Assembly: GCA_963727835.1 (NCBI GenBank)
Contig: CAVSIB010000007.1
Coordinates: 14,285 to 78,284 of the forward strand
Direction: 5' to 3'
Length of the DNA: 64,000 bases
Source of the DNA: G026625185 sp963727835
Lineage (GTDB): Bacteria > Desulfobacterota > WTBG01 > JAGOGO01
Positions 37,035 through 46,777 of this stretch are shown piece after piece. Made by a program: the position numbers and the translations under genes. Below the pieces are notes generated by a model. The model was not told the origin of the DNA and did no database searches. It worked only from the letters and a program-made list of their open reading frames with translations. The first letter of the stretch is position 1. Every line of letters starts with the position of its first letter.

Positions 37035-37171
37035 GAAAGGAGCTTATTTAGGTATAATTTTTTCTCTCGTGGTTAGAATAGTGCTTGGGTGTAGAAAAAT
37101 TCAACACCTCAAGTAAATGTATAGTCCCTATCCTTAAACTAATAAAACTAAATTTCCCCAATAAGTTTGAT

Positions 37172-37490
37172 TTAACCGCCCAATTCCCGGGGAGTTTTGC
37201 GGACAAGCTCTTCCATTAAATCCATCTGAATCTGTTGAATCTCTACCAGCCGTTGCCATTGTTGCGCCAGAAGGTAATCTATATTTTCATTTAAATGACG
37301 AATCTTCAGTTCGGCCTTGAGGTTTACTTGCTAATCATGTTCGGATCGCAGGCGGTCTTTAGCTTCTTGCCGGTTCTGGCTCATCATAATGGTCGGCGCC
37401 TAAAGAGCAGACACGCAGGAATGAACGAGGTTGAGAAGAATAAAAGGATAAGGGTCAAAAGGTTTCCGGAGTAGAACAAGTTGTATTGTT
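37172..37490 (-). pseudogene. DUF1003 protein, C-terminal fragment
   Basis: Reads NTIQLVLLRKPFDPYPFILL, then NLVHSCVSAL, a stop, APTIMMSQNRQEAKDRLRSEHD, another stop, and QVNLKAELKIRHLNENIDYL up to RELGG. This is the membrane part and C-terminus of a DUF1003 membrane protein. Two in-frame stops show it is dead. The N-terminal part lies 1.2 kb away at 38713-38882, separated by transposase relics and a Gly/His gene. Confidence 0.8.
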
Positions 37491-37632
37491 CAATGATCCT
37501 ATACCTTGGAATTTTAGATAAGTTGGTGAAGGTCCTGAAAATAAATCATTTTCTGCCTCAGAATACAGGAATCGGCCAATTCATTATTTATTTTTTAGGG
37601 GATATTTTATCAACATAGTTTATTCCTTATCC

Positions 37633-37830
37633 TTCAAAAAGCAAAAAGATTTATTAATATAAATGGCAACATTAAACCAGCAAGTGCAACGTAAGAGGAA
37701 AAGACCTCTGCTGGGGTTTTAAAGTTTAAACATTTTCTTGGTTTATTATTCAAAAGGTTTTCGATTGTTTTCAGCTCAGAAGGGCTGATTATAGCAAAAT
37801 CGGTTCTTTTTGGGAAAAAGAAAGCCCATT
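37633..37830 (-). pseudogene. IS30-family transposase, C-terminal relic
   Basis: RTDFAIISPSELKTIENLL then NNKPRKCLNFKTPAEVFSSY and VALAGLM match the end of IS30-type transposases (LNNRPRKxLGxKTPxEVF). Upstream sequence is lost. The last 31 bases of the recognisable part are repeated at 38682-38712. Confidence 0.7.
37671..37701. repeat. 31-bp direct repeat, copy 1
   Basis: Identical to 38682-38712, starting ATTAAACCAGCAAGTGCAAC. It encodes, on -, the end of the IS30 transposase (SSYVALAGL). The two copies enclose the Gly/His gene. Confidence 0.85.
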
Positions 37831-37939
37831 AGATGGTCAATATTTATTTTTTTTCAAAATAAGGGCTAGTAATAGAGGCGCTACATAATTTCTAAGTCTG
37901 AAATTCTAGAAAAACATTATCTAAGAAAGGGGAAATTTC

Positions 37940-38600
37940 ATGAAATGTTGTATCAGGATTGCACTTGTTCTTTTCATGTCTTTAACCCTCTATCAGCGAC
38001 TTCGCATTCCCTGAATACTCACAAGCAGATCACTCGAATGGCGGAACAGGTGGCCATGGTGGTCATCAGGGCGGAACAGGTGGCCATGGTGGTCATCAGG
38101 GCGGAACAGGTGGCCATGGCGGTCATCAGGGCGGAACAGGCGGCCATGGTGGTCATCAGGGCGGAACAGGTGGCCATGGTGGTCATCAGGGTGGGAACAG
38201 GTGGCCATGGTGGTCATCAGGCGGAGAGGTGGCCATGGTGGCGACACCAGGCGGAGAGGTGGCCAGCGGCCATCAGGGCGGAGGACATGGGCATGGATAC
38301 GGTCATCAGGGCGAAGGACATGGGCATGGATACGGTCATCATGGTCCGTATGGCCACCATCATTATGGTTGGCGCGGATATCACGGGGGGTATTATTATT
38401 ACGGCGGATGGGCATATAGAGACGGTTCCTCTATGACATCAATTCTAAGGTAGAAAGTTCAATCGTCATCGGCGTGCCTTTCTTCTGGGCGGCACAAGGA
38501 GTATTATATACTGCCGCAGGAAAACGGGAGCTATAGATACGGGCCGGCGATAGATGGTCCTTGGACCGATAGGCAAGCCTCCGATGATAATTCCGATTAA
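37940..38600 (+). pseudogene. Secreted Gly/His-rich repeat protein, frameshifted
   Basis: A signal peptide starts at ATG 37940 (MKCCIRIALVLFMSLTL) after AAAGGGG. A shift near 37985 leads to LSATSHS, then in a third frame HSNGGTGGHGGHQGG with the decapeptide GGTGGHGGHQ repeated five or more times. A further shift near 38191 breaks the pattern. The tail reads GGGHGHGYGHQGEGHGHGYG, HHYGWRGYHGGYYYYGGW, and another shift gives VIGVPFFW and a last part ending RQASDDNSD with TAA at 38598. His-rich glycine repeats could bind metals at the cell surface. At least three frame changes are needed, so either the assembly is poor in this repeat or the gene is dead. Confidence 0.65.
38041..38220. repeat. Tandem 30-bp repeats
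   Basis: Five near-perfect copies of GCGGAACAGGTGGCCATGGT + GGTCATCAGG from 38041 to 38190 and a sixth with one inserted G. There are no spacers. The period is ten codons and encodes GGTGGHGGHQ. A further 33-base duplication (GGACATGGGCATGGATACGG unit) follows at 38281-38342. Confidence 0.95.
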
Positions 38601-38635
38601 GAATAATAATTACCGAGGGACAATCTAAGCAAACA

Positions 38636-38660
38636 GGAGCGCATATGAAATATGCGCTCC
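38636..38660. other. Perfect 11-bp hairpin
   Basis: GGAGCGCATAT, loop GAA, ATATGCGCTCC. It lies 36 bases after the Gly/His gene's stop. It lacks a T run, so it may be a factor-dependent stop, an RNA stabiliser or part of the insertion. Confidence 0.6.
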
Positions 38661-38681
38661 TCAATAATCTTAAAAAGCAGC

Positions 38682-38712
38682 ATTAAACCAGCAAGTGCAA
38701 CGTAAGAGGAAA
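38682..38712. repeat. 31-bp direct repeat, copy 2 (IS30 end in DUF1003)
   Basis: Identical to 37671-37701. It joins the DUF1003 N-terminal coding sequence exactly at 38713, so it marks the edge of an IS30 insertion whose body has been lost. Confidence 0.8.
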
Positions 38713-38882
38713 TGATTGGGGTCAGAACGACAGATAAATCCCTCAGCAAACCAATCAGGATACTTCTTCTGGAGCATCGCCACAATCGAAGGGCGGACAA
38801 GTTCTCCAGACAAAACCTCGTTTAGCTTTTTCTTTTCTTTGCAGATCTGACAGACCACCATCTCGTGTGGTTTGCGAATCAT
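38713..38882 (-). pseudogene. DUF1003 protein, N-terminal fragment
   Basis: MIRKPHEMVVCQICKEKKKL then NEVLSGELVRPSIVAMLQKK and YPDWFAEGFICRSDPNHF: the small zinc-like CxxC module and conserved N-terminus of DUF1003 proteins. It stops abruptly at the IS30 repeat. The rest of the gene is at 37172-37490. It starts 25 bases after the acvB stop and was probably the last gene of that transcript. Confidence 0.8.
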
Positions 38883-38907
38883 TTCTTCCTCCTTTCAAGG
38901 GCGCCCA

Positions 38908-40332
38908 TCAGGAGTGCGGCGATTCCTTCAAAAGCGTTTCCGTAATCCCCTCGTAATCACCACCAAAATGATGCCCTCCTTTAAGAGTAATGATCTTCGC
39001 CAGGCTGGTATCCATTTTGTGGCACAGGGAATCGGTTTCTTGATCTCCGCAGAAACAGAGAATTTTTTTGCCTTTAAGTTTCTCCACCTCCGGGAAAACA
39101 GGCCGGGCGTTGCTCCCAGCAGAACCCCCCAACCAGTAAGAAAGGTGAAATTCAAAGTCAATCTTTTCATCCGGGCCAAGGAGAGCGATAAGCGATACGT
39201 GGTCGAGTACCTCACGCGGTAAACGGTTAGCCATAAAGGGAAGAACATCTGCGCCAAGAGAATACCCGATGAGGATGGCGCGTTCTTTTCCCCAGTGTAC
39301 AAGATAGTGGCTGATAATCCTTTCCAAATCCCGGGAGGATTCTTCAGGGGTACGCCGTTTCCAGAAATATTGAAGGGAGTTTAACCCCACTACCGGGACC
39401 CCTTTATGCGAGAGGGTATTCGCAATGTCTCGATCAATCCCTGCCCAGCCACCATCTCCGCTTATGATCACCGCCAGAACGTTATGAGCCCCGGGTTCTT
39501 TTGCGGGAACCTCAACCAGCGGGAGATCTTTTAATGATAACGGCTGAAGAGTTTTAACCGGCTTGTCGTTGGCTACCACGCGAAGAAATGTAGGCTTCAC
39601 CTGCGGCATCCACTTTGGAGGGTCACAAAATCCGTGGCCAACTGTGGGCAGCATAATGATTTCTCCTCCTTTTACCTGCTTCACAAAGGTCGCGGTGATC
39701 GCCGGCGCACAAACCTGGTCAGTAATGCCTTGCAGAACAATCCAGGGAACCTGAAGATTCGTGGCCGGTAGAAATACATATCCCTTCTTGTGTGGCTCGG
39801 TCTTCCACTCCAGACCATATCCTCGACAAAGAGGCTTGTGCAAAGCAACAAGGTCAGGGCAAAAGTCAGGGCAAAAACCCAGACTGATCGCGCCGCAAAA
39901 GGTATTCGGTGGAGCCTGCGCCAGGATCGCATACACTAATGTTGCGCCCGAAGAATAACCAATCAGGACCGGTATCACGTACTGGGGCCAGTTAAGCTTT
40001 TTTTGAATAAACTTGCTCAGCATTTCCAGATCGGCAGCAGGATAAGCACAGCCATTGCCTGATTTTTCCAGTTCCTTGAGATAATAGTTAATATCAATCA
40101 CCACCACAAGCGTATCCAGTTCAGCAAACGCGTGCGCCATGTCAACCATCCGCTGTTCACATCCTCCGCCATCCCCGGACATAAAAAGGGCAATATGGGA
40201 AGGCTGGGGTGAGGTCCGAACAAGGTGGACCGTGCCGAAGCGACCGAATTGCACGGTCTCTTCTTCAGCACGGGCTGTGGTAATCATTCCTACCATCATG
40301 ATAACAAGCATAAATAACACTATCTTTTTCAT
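38908..40332 (-). CDS. acvB: AcvB/VirJ-type periplasmic hydrolase, two domains
   Basis: 474 residues. Signal peptide MKKIVLFMLVIMMVGMITTARA. Domain 1 (about 25-255) has SGDGGG and the nucleophile elbow GYSSGATLVYA. Domain 2 (about 280-474) has SGDGGWAGIDRDIA and GYSLGADVLPFMANRLP, with a final LKGGHHFGGDY histidine. In Agrobacterium and Rhizobium AcvB cleaves aminoacyl-phosphatidylglycerol and is paired with the synthase LpiA/MprF. Here mprF is three genes upstream on the same strand, so the same lipid cycle is likely. All serine-hydrolase residues of domain 2 appear present. Confidence 0.88.
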   Translation of the reverse strand: MKKIVLFMLVIMMVGMITTARAEEETVQFGRFGTVHLVRTSPQPSHIALFMSGDGGGCEQRMVDMAHAFAELDTLVVVIDINYYLKELEKSGNGCAYPAADLEMLSKFIQKKLNWPQYVIPVLIGYSSGATLVYAILAQAPPNTFCGAISLGFCPDFCPDLVALHKPLCRGYGLEWKTEPHKKGYVFLPATNLQVPWIVLQGITDQVCAPAITATFVKQVKGGEIIMLPTVGHGFCDPPKWMPQVKPTFLRVVANDKPVKTLQPLSLKDLPLVEVPAKEPGAHNVLAVIISGDGGWAGIDRDIANTLSHKGVPVVGLNSLQYFWKRRTPEESSRDLERIISHYLVHWGKERAILIGYSLGADVLPFMANRLPREVLDHVSLIALLGPDEKIDFEFHLSYWLGGSAGSNARPVFPEVEKLKGKKILCFCGDQETDSLCHKMDTSLAKIITLKGGHHFGGDYEGITETLLKESPHS

Positions 40333-40489
40333 CTGCCTTTACTCCTTGTCTGCTCCGGTAATTAAATGAGGTCCAGAAAATTTTTCTCGTCCGACTCCTT
40401 CATTGCCTGATCAGGAGCAAAGGCAACGGCCTTGCTGCTTCTGCGGACAATTGCGGGTGACATTTCAACCGGGGAGAGATTTTTTAATG

Positions 40490-41269
40490 TTATTGATTCG
40501 CTTTCTCTCGGTTGGATTGTCTTATCCTTGTCACTATCCGGAGAAAGGCCTTCTTAAATTGGGGCATCCAGTTTTTGGGTACTGAAAATCCATGACCAAC
40601 TTTTGGCAGTATGACGATTTCTCCGCCTTTAACCTTCTTCACATAGTCTTCAGTGGAAGCAGGGTCGCAGACCTGGTCAATGGTACCTTGCAAGGCAATC
40701 CAAGGGTCCTGGAGATTGGTTGCGGGTAGGAAGATATACCCCTTGCCTTTTGGTCCTATCTCCCACTCAAGTCCGTGTCCTTTACAGAGCGGTTTTGTCA
40801 ACAACAGATCCGGACAGAATCCCAAGCTGATAGCCCCGCAAAAGGTGGCGGGAGGAGCTTGCGCTAAGACAGCATAAACTAATGTCGCTCCTGATGAGTA
40901 ACCTACCAGCACCGGCACGATGGAGCGGGGAAAATTGAGCTTTTTCTGGACAAATTTGCTGAGCATCTCAAAGTCAGCCGCCGGGTTTGAACAGGGTTCA
41001 CCGGACTTTCCTAATTCCCGAAGAAAGTGAATAATGTCTATACCCACCACAAGGGCATTAAGGGTAGCAAGCTCTCTCGCCATATCCACCACCCCAAGGT
41101 TCCATCCTCCATCTCCGGATACAAAGAGCACAACGTGAGATGGTGGGGAGGACCCTTGATAAAGACTGACCTTGCCGAATCGTCCATATTCAAGAAAGGT
41201 TTCTTCTGCACGTGCGACATTGACCATACCCACAATAAGCACCAGAAAAACAAGAAAACCGCCTTTCAT
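40490..41269 (-). CDS. Single-domain VirJ-like paralogue of AcvB
   Basis: 259 residues from ATG 41269, preceded by GGGAG; signal peptide MKGGFLVFLVLIVGMVNVARA. It is closely similar to domain 1 of the neighbouring AcvB: SGDGGWNLGVVDMARELATL, GYSSGATLVYAVLAQAPPAT, then FCGAISLGFCPDLLLTKPLC. The second, catalytic domain is missing, so it is a tandem duplicate that kept or regained only one domain, as in VirJ. It overlaps the end of mprF by 4 bases (ATGA), so it is translationally coupled to it. Confidence 0.85.
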   Translation of the reverse strand: MKGGFLVFLVLIVGMVNVARAEETFLEYGRFGKVSLYQGSSPPSHVVLFVSGDGGWNLGVVDMARELATLNALVVGIDIIHFLRELGKSGEPCSNPAADFEMLSKFVQKKLNFPRSIVPVLVGYSSGATLVYAVLAQAPPATFCGAISLGFCPDLLLTKPLCKGHGLEWEIGPKGKGYIFLPATNLQDPWIALQGTIDQVCDPASTEDYVKKVKGGEIVILPKVGHGFSVPKNWMPQFKKAFLRIVTRIRQSNREKANQ

Positions 41270-43825
41270 TTTGTAATCACTCCCTTCATACCTCCGGAAA
41301 TCAGCGAGGCAATATTTGCCAGGATCCTTGGAAGAGCAAGACCTCCTGGGGATACCAGATATTTGGGTTCCCACTCCGGGTTGAATTTTTGTTTGTATTG
41401 CCGCAATCCCTGGAAGTTGTAAAAGTGTTCACCGTAGCGAAAAAGAAAGGATCCTACCCGATTCCAAAGCGGAGCGAGGGCGTGGTCTTCAAGCCCGGAA
41501 AAGGGTGCCATTCCCAGGCTGAACCACGTATATCCTTCTTTCTTCCCCCAAAGCACGAGATGAAGGAGCAGATAGTCCATGACCCCTGGCGGTGCTGCAG
41601 GGAGAAACCGCATCAGGTCAATGGAGAGTTCTTCGTTATCTGCACCTTGCCAGATATTGGCAAAGGCGATTATTTTGCCGTTTTGCCGGATGAGACCTGC
41701 GGGAAAATGCTGCATATACTCCTCATCAAAAAATCCGAGGGAAAACCCTTTTTCACGGGTGTTTTTTTCCGTGAGCCAGGCATCGGAAATAATCTTAAAC
41801 TCCGGGAGATATGAAGAAATAGCGTCCACAGGAATGATCTCAAACGTACACCCTTCCTTTTCGAGTCTGTTAAGTTATGGCGGAATCCTTTACGAGTATT
41901 TCCCTCCAAGGAAAAGTCTTTTAGCAAAACCCGGCCTTCCTCCCCCAGCTTAAGAAGGGTAAGCCCGAGATCAAGGTAGAGCGGGATATTGCGCTGACTC
42001 ACTTCATAAAAGACCGTCCAACCATCATACTGGTCACACATCTCCCGAAACCGCCAGATCAGTTCAGACCGTTCTTCCTTGGGGCCAACAGGATCTCCCA
42101 TCGCCACCCAGCTTCGGCCAGCAACACTGTACATGATGAAAGCGTTTTCCTTTTCGCTAAAAAGAAAGGATTTATCCCCGAGCAGAGCTAAATATGCATA
42201 CGTCTGGTGGGATTGCTGAACAATGTGTTTGACCTTTGCCATCTCTTCTGTTGGTGAAGAAAGCCGCTTCGGAGGTGATGGACGGAGAAGTCGGGCAAAA
42301 GAAAGGAAAGAGAGCTACCCCGATTGCTCCCACCAGCGCCCGAAGCGATCGGGAAGCATGGCCCTTAAACTGTGAAACTCCACCAGAGTTCATGCGAATA
42401 TTCAACATGGTTGTAAGAAAACATGGCTGAGCCACACCGAACAAAGTAAAACCAGGATGATTGCGGTGATCCAACCGAACGTGAACTTCTCGTCAATGAT
42501 TGAAGCCCTCCGGTAAAAGTAACGCTGGCCAGGAAGAAGAGCAAGCAGAACAATGCTTAAAATTACTCGCTTCTTCATAGTCCAGTCCCTTAAGGAGGGA
42601 AAATATAACTCCCGCGGCTAATAAGGTCGAGGTTAAAACAAAAGCAGCATCAATTCTTCGTTGCAAACCGCGAGCCAGTAAAAGAAGCCCCATGCCCACG
42701 ACACTTCCGAGGAAATGAGAAATCTCGACGACCGGCAGGGGGAGTTTTTTAAGCCAATAAAAACGCCAGTGTATTCCCTGGCGTAGCCCCAGAAAAAAGA
42801 AGAATGGCCCCGCCAATAAAGGTGGCAAATGCCATAACCTGAGGCACCAGCACCGGAAGCCACTGGCCAAACCCACGGGCTATCCTCTGAATCCAGTCTT
42901 TTTTCTGGAGAAGTTCGAGTGAAGCGAGCATAATGGTAGCTATTAAAAGCGGAAGCAGGTAGTAGATACCCCGGTAAGCCAAAAGTGATCCGAGAATTGC
43001 CGATGTCGGGAGCGTAGGGGAAAGGAGGAAAAGCACTACGGTCTCAAAAACACCGAGGCCTCCTGGCACCTGGCTTGCCAGGCCTGCAAGTTGTCCCAGG
43101 AGAAATATCCCGAGAACCCCCAGGAAAGAGAGGCTTGGCGCAGCAGGCAAAAGCACATAGAGGACACATCCGGCCACGAACCAATCTAACAATGCAACAA
43201 TCATCTGGCCGCCAAAGAGTTTGATGGAAGGAATGGTGAACTCCCAGCCCCGAATCTTCAGGGGTTCCTTTCTCAAAAGACTTCCTATTAAAAATGCCCC
43301 TACCGGAATCAGAGCAATCACCCCAAGCGTCTGAACTGAGGCAAAAGGGATATGAAGCGCTTGTGGAATAGCCAGGGGTTCCATAATGAATATCACCCCG
43401 GCAAGGGTTAAAAACCCGAGCCAGAGAGTAGCAGTGCAAAAGAAAACTACTTTAGTAATTTCCCAGACCGAAAGTCCCCAGGTAGTATAAAGGCGGAAAC
43501 GGACGGATCCTCCCGCTAACATGGATAACCCTATGTTGTTACTAAAAGAATATCCTATAAAAGAGGCAATTGCCGTTTTGGCGTAACCAAGAGGTCGCCT
43601 AATATACCGCAAAGCTAAGGTATCATATCCGGTCATAATGAGATAACTGAGCACGGTGAGCAAAAAAGCGAGAAAAACACGATGGGCAGGAAGTGCCCGG
43701 GTCCTGTTGACGATATCGTGTAAATGGTAGGTCTTGAGTTCCGTATGCAAAACCCAGAGGGCCAGAACAAAAAGAAGTGTTCCGAAAACAGAACCCACAC
43801 TATGCAGAAGCTTTGTCTTGACCAT
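41266..43825 (-). CDS. mprF: Phosphatidylglycerol lysyltransferase MprF, several frameshifts
   Basis: About 853 codons over the whole span. The N-terminal flippase (UPF0104) runs from 43825 with many helices (VSYLIMTGYDTLALRYI-like segment, FIGYSFSNNIGLSMLAGGSV, GQLAGLASQVPGGLGVFET). The C-terminal DUF2156 synthase has SFLFSEKENAFIMYSVAGRS, WVAMGDPVG, and FSIGMAPFSG-like FSLGMAPFSGL, YNFQGLRQYKQKFNPEWEP. MprF transfers lysine or alanine from tRNA to phosphatidylglycerol and flips the product, lowering surface charge. Frame breaks occur near 42,800, in 42,250-42,500 (more than one, with a stop) and near 41,850. Either a poor assembly region or a pseudogene. Confidence 0.85.
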
Positions 43826-43858
43826 GATTCACTGGCCTTTTATTTCTCATTTGTCCTC

Positions 43859-46386
43859 TTAAAATTTTGTGCTCCGGTAAAATATTTTTTTTACCATCTC
43901 TGCCCCCACGATGTAAAGGAAAACAATCATCCCCATAACCACAATGAACGAAAAGGGCAGCGCGGCAAAACCAAAGAGTTTTTTTCCAAAGGGCGTAAAA
44001 GGTAAAGCGAGCGTTATTCCCACGATGATGATCGTGGCCAGCAACAAGTACTTTGACGGAACGCTTTTGAAAAACGGCCTCCGGCTCCGAATAACGAGCA
44101 CAATCAATGAGGCGGAAATCACTGACTCCATAAACCACCCGGCCCGAAACTGGTCGGTGGTGGCATGGAGAAAGAGCAGTAAGGCTCCAAAGGTGAGGTA
44201 GTCAAACACTGAGCTTAAAATACCAAACGTGATCATAAATCTGCGGAGGAATTTTATGTTCCACCGTCGCGGTTGTTCAACCATCTCAGAATCCACACTA
44301 TCCGTGGCAATAGTCATTTCAGGAAAGTCGGTCATTAAATTGGTAAGCAGAATCTGTTTCGGTAGCAAAGGAAGAAAGGGAAGAAAAAGGGATGCCCCAG
44401 CCATGCTGAACATGTTGCCAAAATTGGCACTGGTTGCCATAAACACATACTTCAGGGTGTTAGCAAATGTCTTCCTTCCTTCTACTACCCCCTCCACCAG
44501 AACACCCAGATCCTTTTCGAGAAGCACAATGTCCGCTGCTTCTTTGGCCACATCTACGGCACTGTCCACCGAAATACCCACATCAGCAGCGTGGAGTGCG
44601 GAGGCATCGTTAATGCCATCTCCCATATATCCGACAACATTTCCCGCTTTCTTCAGGGCGAGAATAATGCGCTCTTTTTGATTAGGCTCCACCTCAGCAA
44701 AGATGTCAATCCCGTTAATCTGCTTGCAGAGCGCTTCATCACTCATGCGACGCAGGTCTGAACCGGTGAGTATCTGGGGGTTCGCCAACCCGATCTGTTG
44801 GCTCACATTGGCGGCAATCAAGTGGTTGTCGCCGGTAATTACTTTAAGGGAAACACCCAATGTTTTGAGTCGGCGGATTGTTTCATTAATTCCGGCCTTG
44901 GGCGGATCAAAGAACACGAGAAATCCGAGAAAAGTCATAGCCGATTCATAGTCTTTGGTAATAGCTGTCTCCGCTCCCACTTCTCGGTAAGCGATACCGA
45001 GCGTACGAAAACCTTTGTAACTGAAAGCCTCGTAGCGCTCATGAATTTCTGCCAGGACATTAGCGATGGGAGCAATCGCTCCGGTAGACGTCTCGACTGA
45101 AGAGCAAACAGCCAGTACATTTTCCAAAGCACCTTTGGTGATGATTACGTGCGTTTTCTCTTTTGCCACCAGGATGCTCAATCGCTTGCGAATAAAATCA
45201 TAGGGCACTTCATCCAGCTTCTGGTAAGAAGACACATCAAAGGTATGATGGGTGCGGATGGCTTCATCAATCGGGTTAATAAAGCCGGTCTCGTAAAAAG
45301 AATTTAGATAAGCATACAAGAGCACCTTTTCGTTTTCCTTCCCGTCAGCACTGAGGGCAGCGTGTAATTGAACCTTCCCTTCGGTTAGGGTACCGGTTTT
45401 ATCAGAGCACAGTACATTCATACTACCGAAGTTTTCAATCGAGGCAAGCCGTCGAACGATAACTTTCGAGATCGCCATACGTTTAGCACCGTGAGCAAGG
45501 TTGATGCTGATAATTGCCGGGAGAAGTTGCGGAATAAGCCCCACTGCAAGGGCAAGAGAAAAGAGAAAGGATTCGAGCACAGGTCGTGCGAGAAAAACAT
45601 TGACTGCAAAGATGGCAATCACCAGGGCTAACGTCACTTCCAAAAGGAAATATCCGAATCGTCTGACACCATGTTCAAATTCTGTCTCCGGCGGCCTGAG
45701 TTTAAGCCGTTCGGAAACTTTGCCGAATTCACATTCTTTGCCGGTAAGAACAACCACCGCCTTCGCACTGCCGCTGACCACATGGGTTCCCATAAAGAGA
45801 GTATTGGTCCGCTGACTCAAAGAAATATCTGGCGGCAGATCACTCCTGTGGTCTTTTCTGCTGGATAGGTTTCCCCGGTCAAGGTTGCTTCATCAACAAA
45901 TAAATCTTTTGATTCAAGGAGGAGACAGTCGCCCGGAATGTTCCCACCCGCGGAAAGAAGAACAATATCTCCTGGCACCACCTCTTCAAAAGGAATCTCG
46001 TCAGGTTGGTTATCCCGCAAAATCTTGGTTTTCGTTTGTACGGTTTTAAGCAGCTTTTCCACTGCATCCGCAGCCCCTTTCTCCTGCCAGAAACCGAGAA
46101 GGCCGCTTATGATAATGATACCCAAAACAATAAGTGCATCAGTAGAATCATGGAGAAAAAACGAAAGTCCGGCCGCAAAAATCAGTATGAGGATAATGGG
46201 ACTTTTGAATTGAGAAACAAAGAGTGAAAGGACATTCAATCGTTTCTGGGGCTTTAGGCGATTTTCCCCAAATTGACTGAGGCGTTGTCCGGCATCCTCT
46301 CGCGTCAATCCCTGAGGGGATGTGTTGAGCAGGCGAAGCAGTTCAGGAGCGGGGAGGCTCCAGAAAATTTTGGGGATTTCGTTCAT
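43859..46386 (-). CDS. mgtA: P-type Mg2+ ATPase MgtA, one frameshift
   Basis: About 842 residues. N-terminal cytosolic part LTREDAGQRLSQFGENRLKP, actuator motif DEATLTGETYP, phosphorylation site CSDKTGTLTEGK, nucleotide-domain GDGINDASALHAADVGIS and C-terminal helices with LLTNLMTDFPEM. The P3B type imports Mg2+ across the inner membrane. Near 45,820 one missing C separates TTGVICR from PDISLSQRTN; otherwise intact. Start ATG 46386 after AAGGA. mprF starts 33 bases after the stop, so both are probably cotranscribed. In enteric bacteria low Mg2+ and cationic peptides induce both functions. Confidence 0.92.
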
Positions 46387-46401
46387 GGAGTTTTTCCTTG
46401 A

Positions 46402-46737
46402 TTACCGTGAAAGTATTTTAGATATCCGACGAGGATAAAAATGCACCAACCACACCATCACGCCGGCAATAACTATGGCAGCCAAGATTCCCAATTCGTA
46501 GTGCTTGATGTCGCCAATGATAATCTCCAGACATTGCCAAATAAATAACCACCGCTAATAAAAACCACCGCTAACGAGATGCTCGTGAGCCTTTCCGGAT
46601 TCTGCTGGGGATAAAGTAAAACCAACAAGGGCATTAACACAAAACACTCCCCCTGCCCCAATGAGGGTACCATAAACCCCCGTGCCAAAACCAAAGGCAA
46701 TTAATTCGAAATAGCTCTTGGCAGTAAATAGTTCCAT
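46402..46737 (-). pseudogene. Chimeric relic of a TauE/SafE permease and a DedA protein
   Basis: From 46737: MELFTAKSYFELIAFGFGTG, VYGTLIGAGG, then in another frame ECFVLMPLLVLLYPQQNPER and LTSISLAVV, the start of a TauE/SafE permease. It then changes to FISGGYLFGN and LEIIIGDIKHYELGILAAIV ending ISKILSR with TAA at 46402, the C-terminus of a DedA-type membrane protein. The join lies at a 12-base direct repeat AACCACCGCTAA (46547 and 46563). It suggests a deletion that fused two membrane-protein genes. Confidence 0.65.
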
Positions 46738-46777
46738 TTAGGAAAGAAACCCCATTCTTAATTTTTGAGAAGGAAAC

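Noticed and set aside
37060..37120. Hairpin near 37,083-37,116 as a terminator
   Set aside because: The stem CTTGGGTGT/ACACCTCAAG is imperfect and no T run follows on either strand.
38041..38220. Regular 30-bp repeats that could suggest a CRISPR array
   Set aside because: The copies are tandem without spacers, have a ten-codon period and encode a Gly/His repeat.
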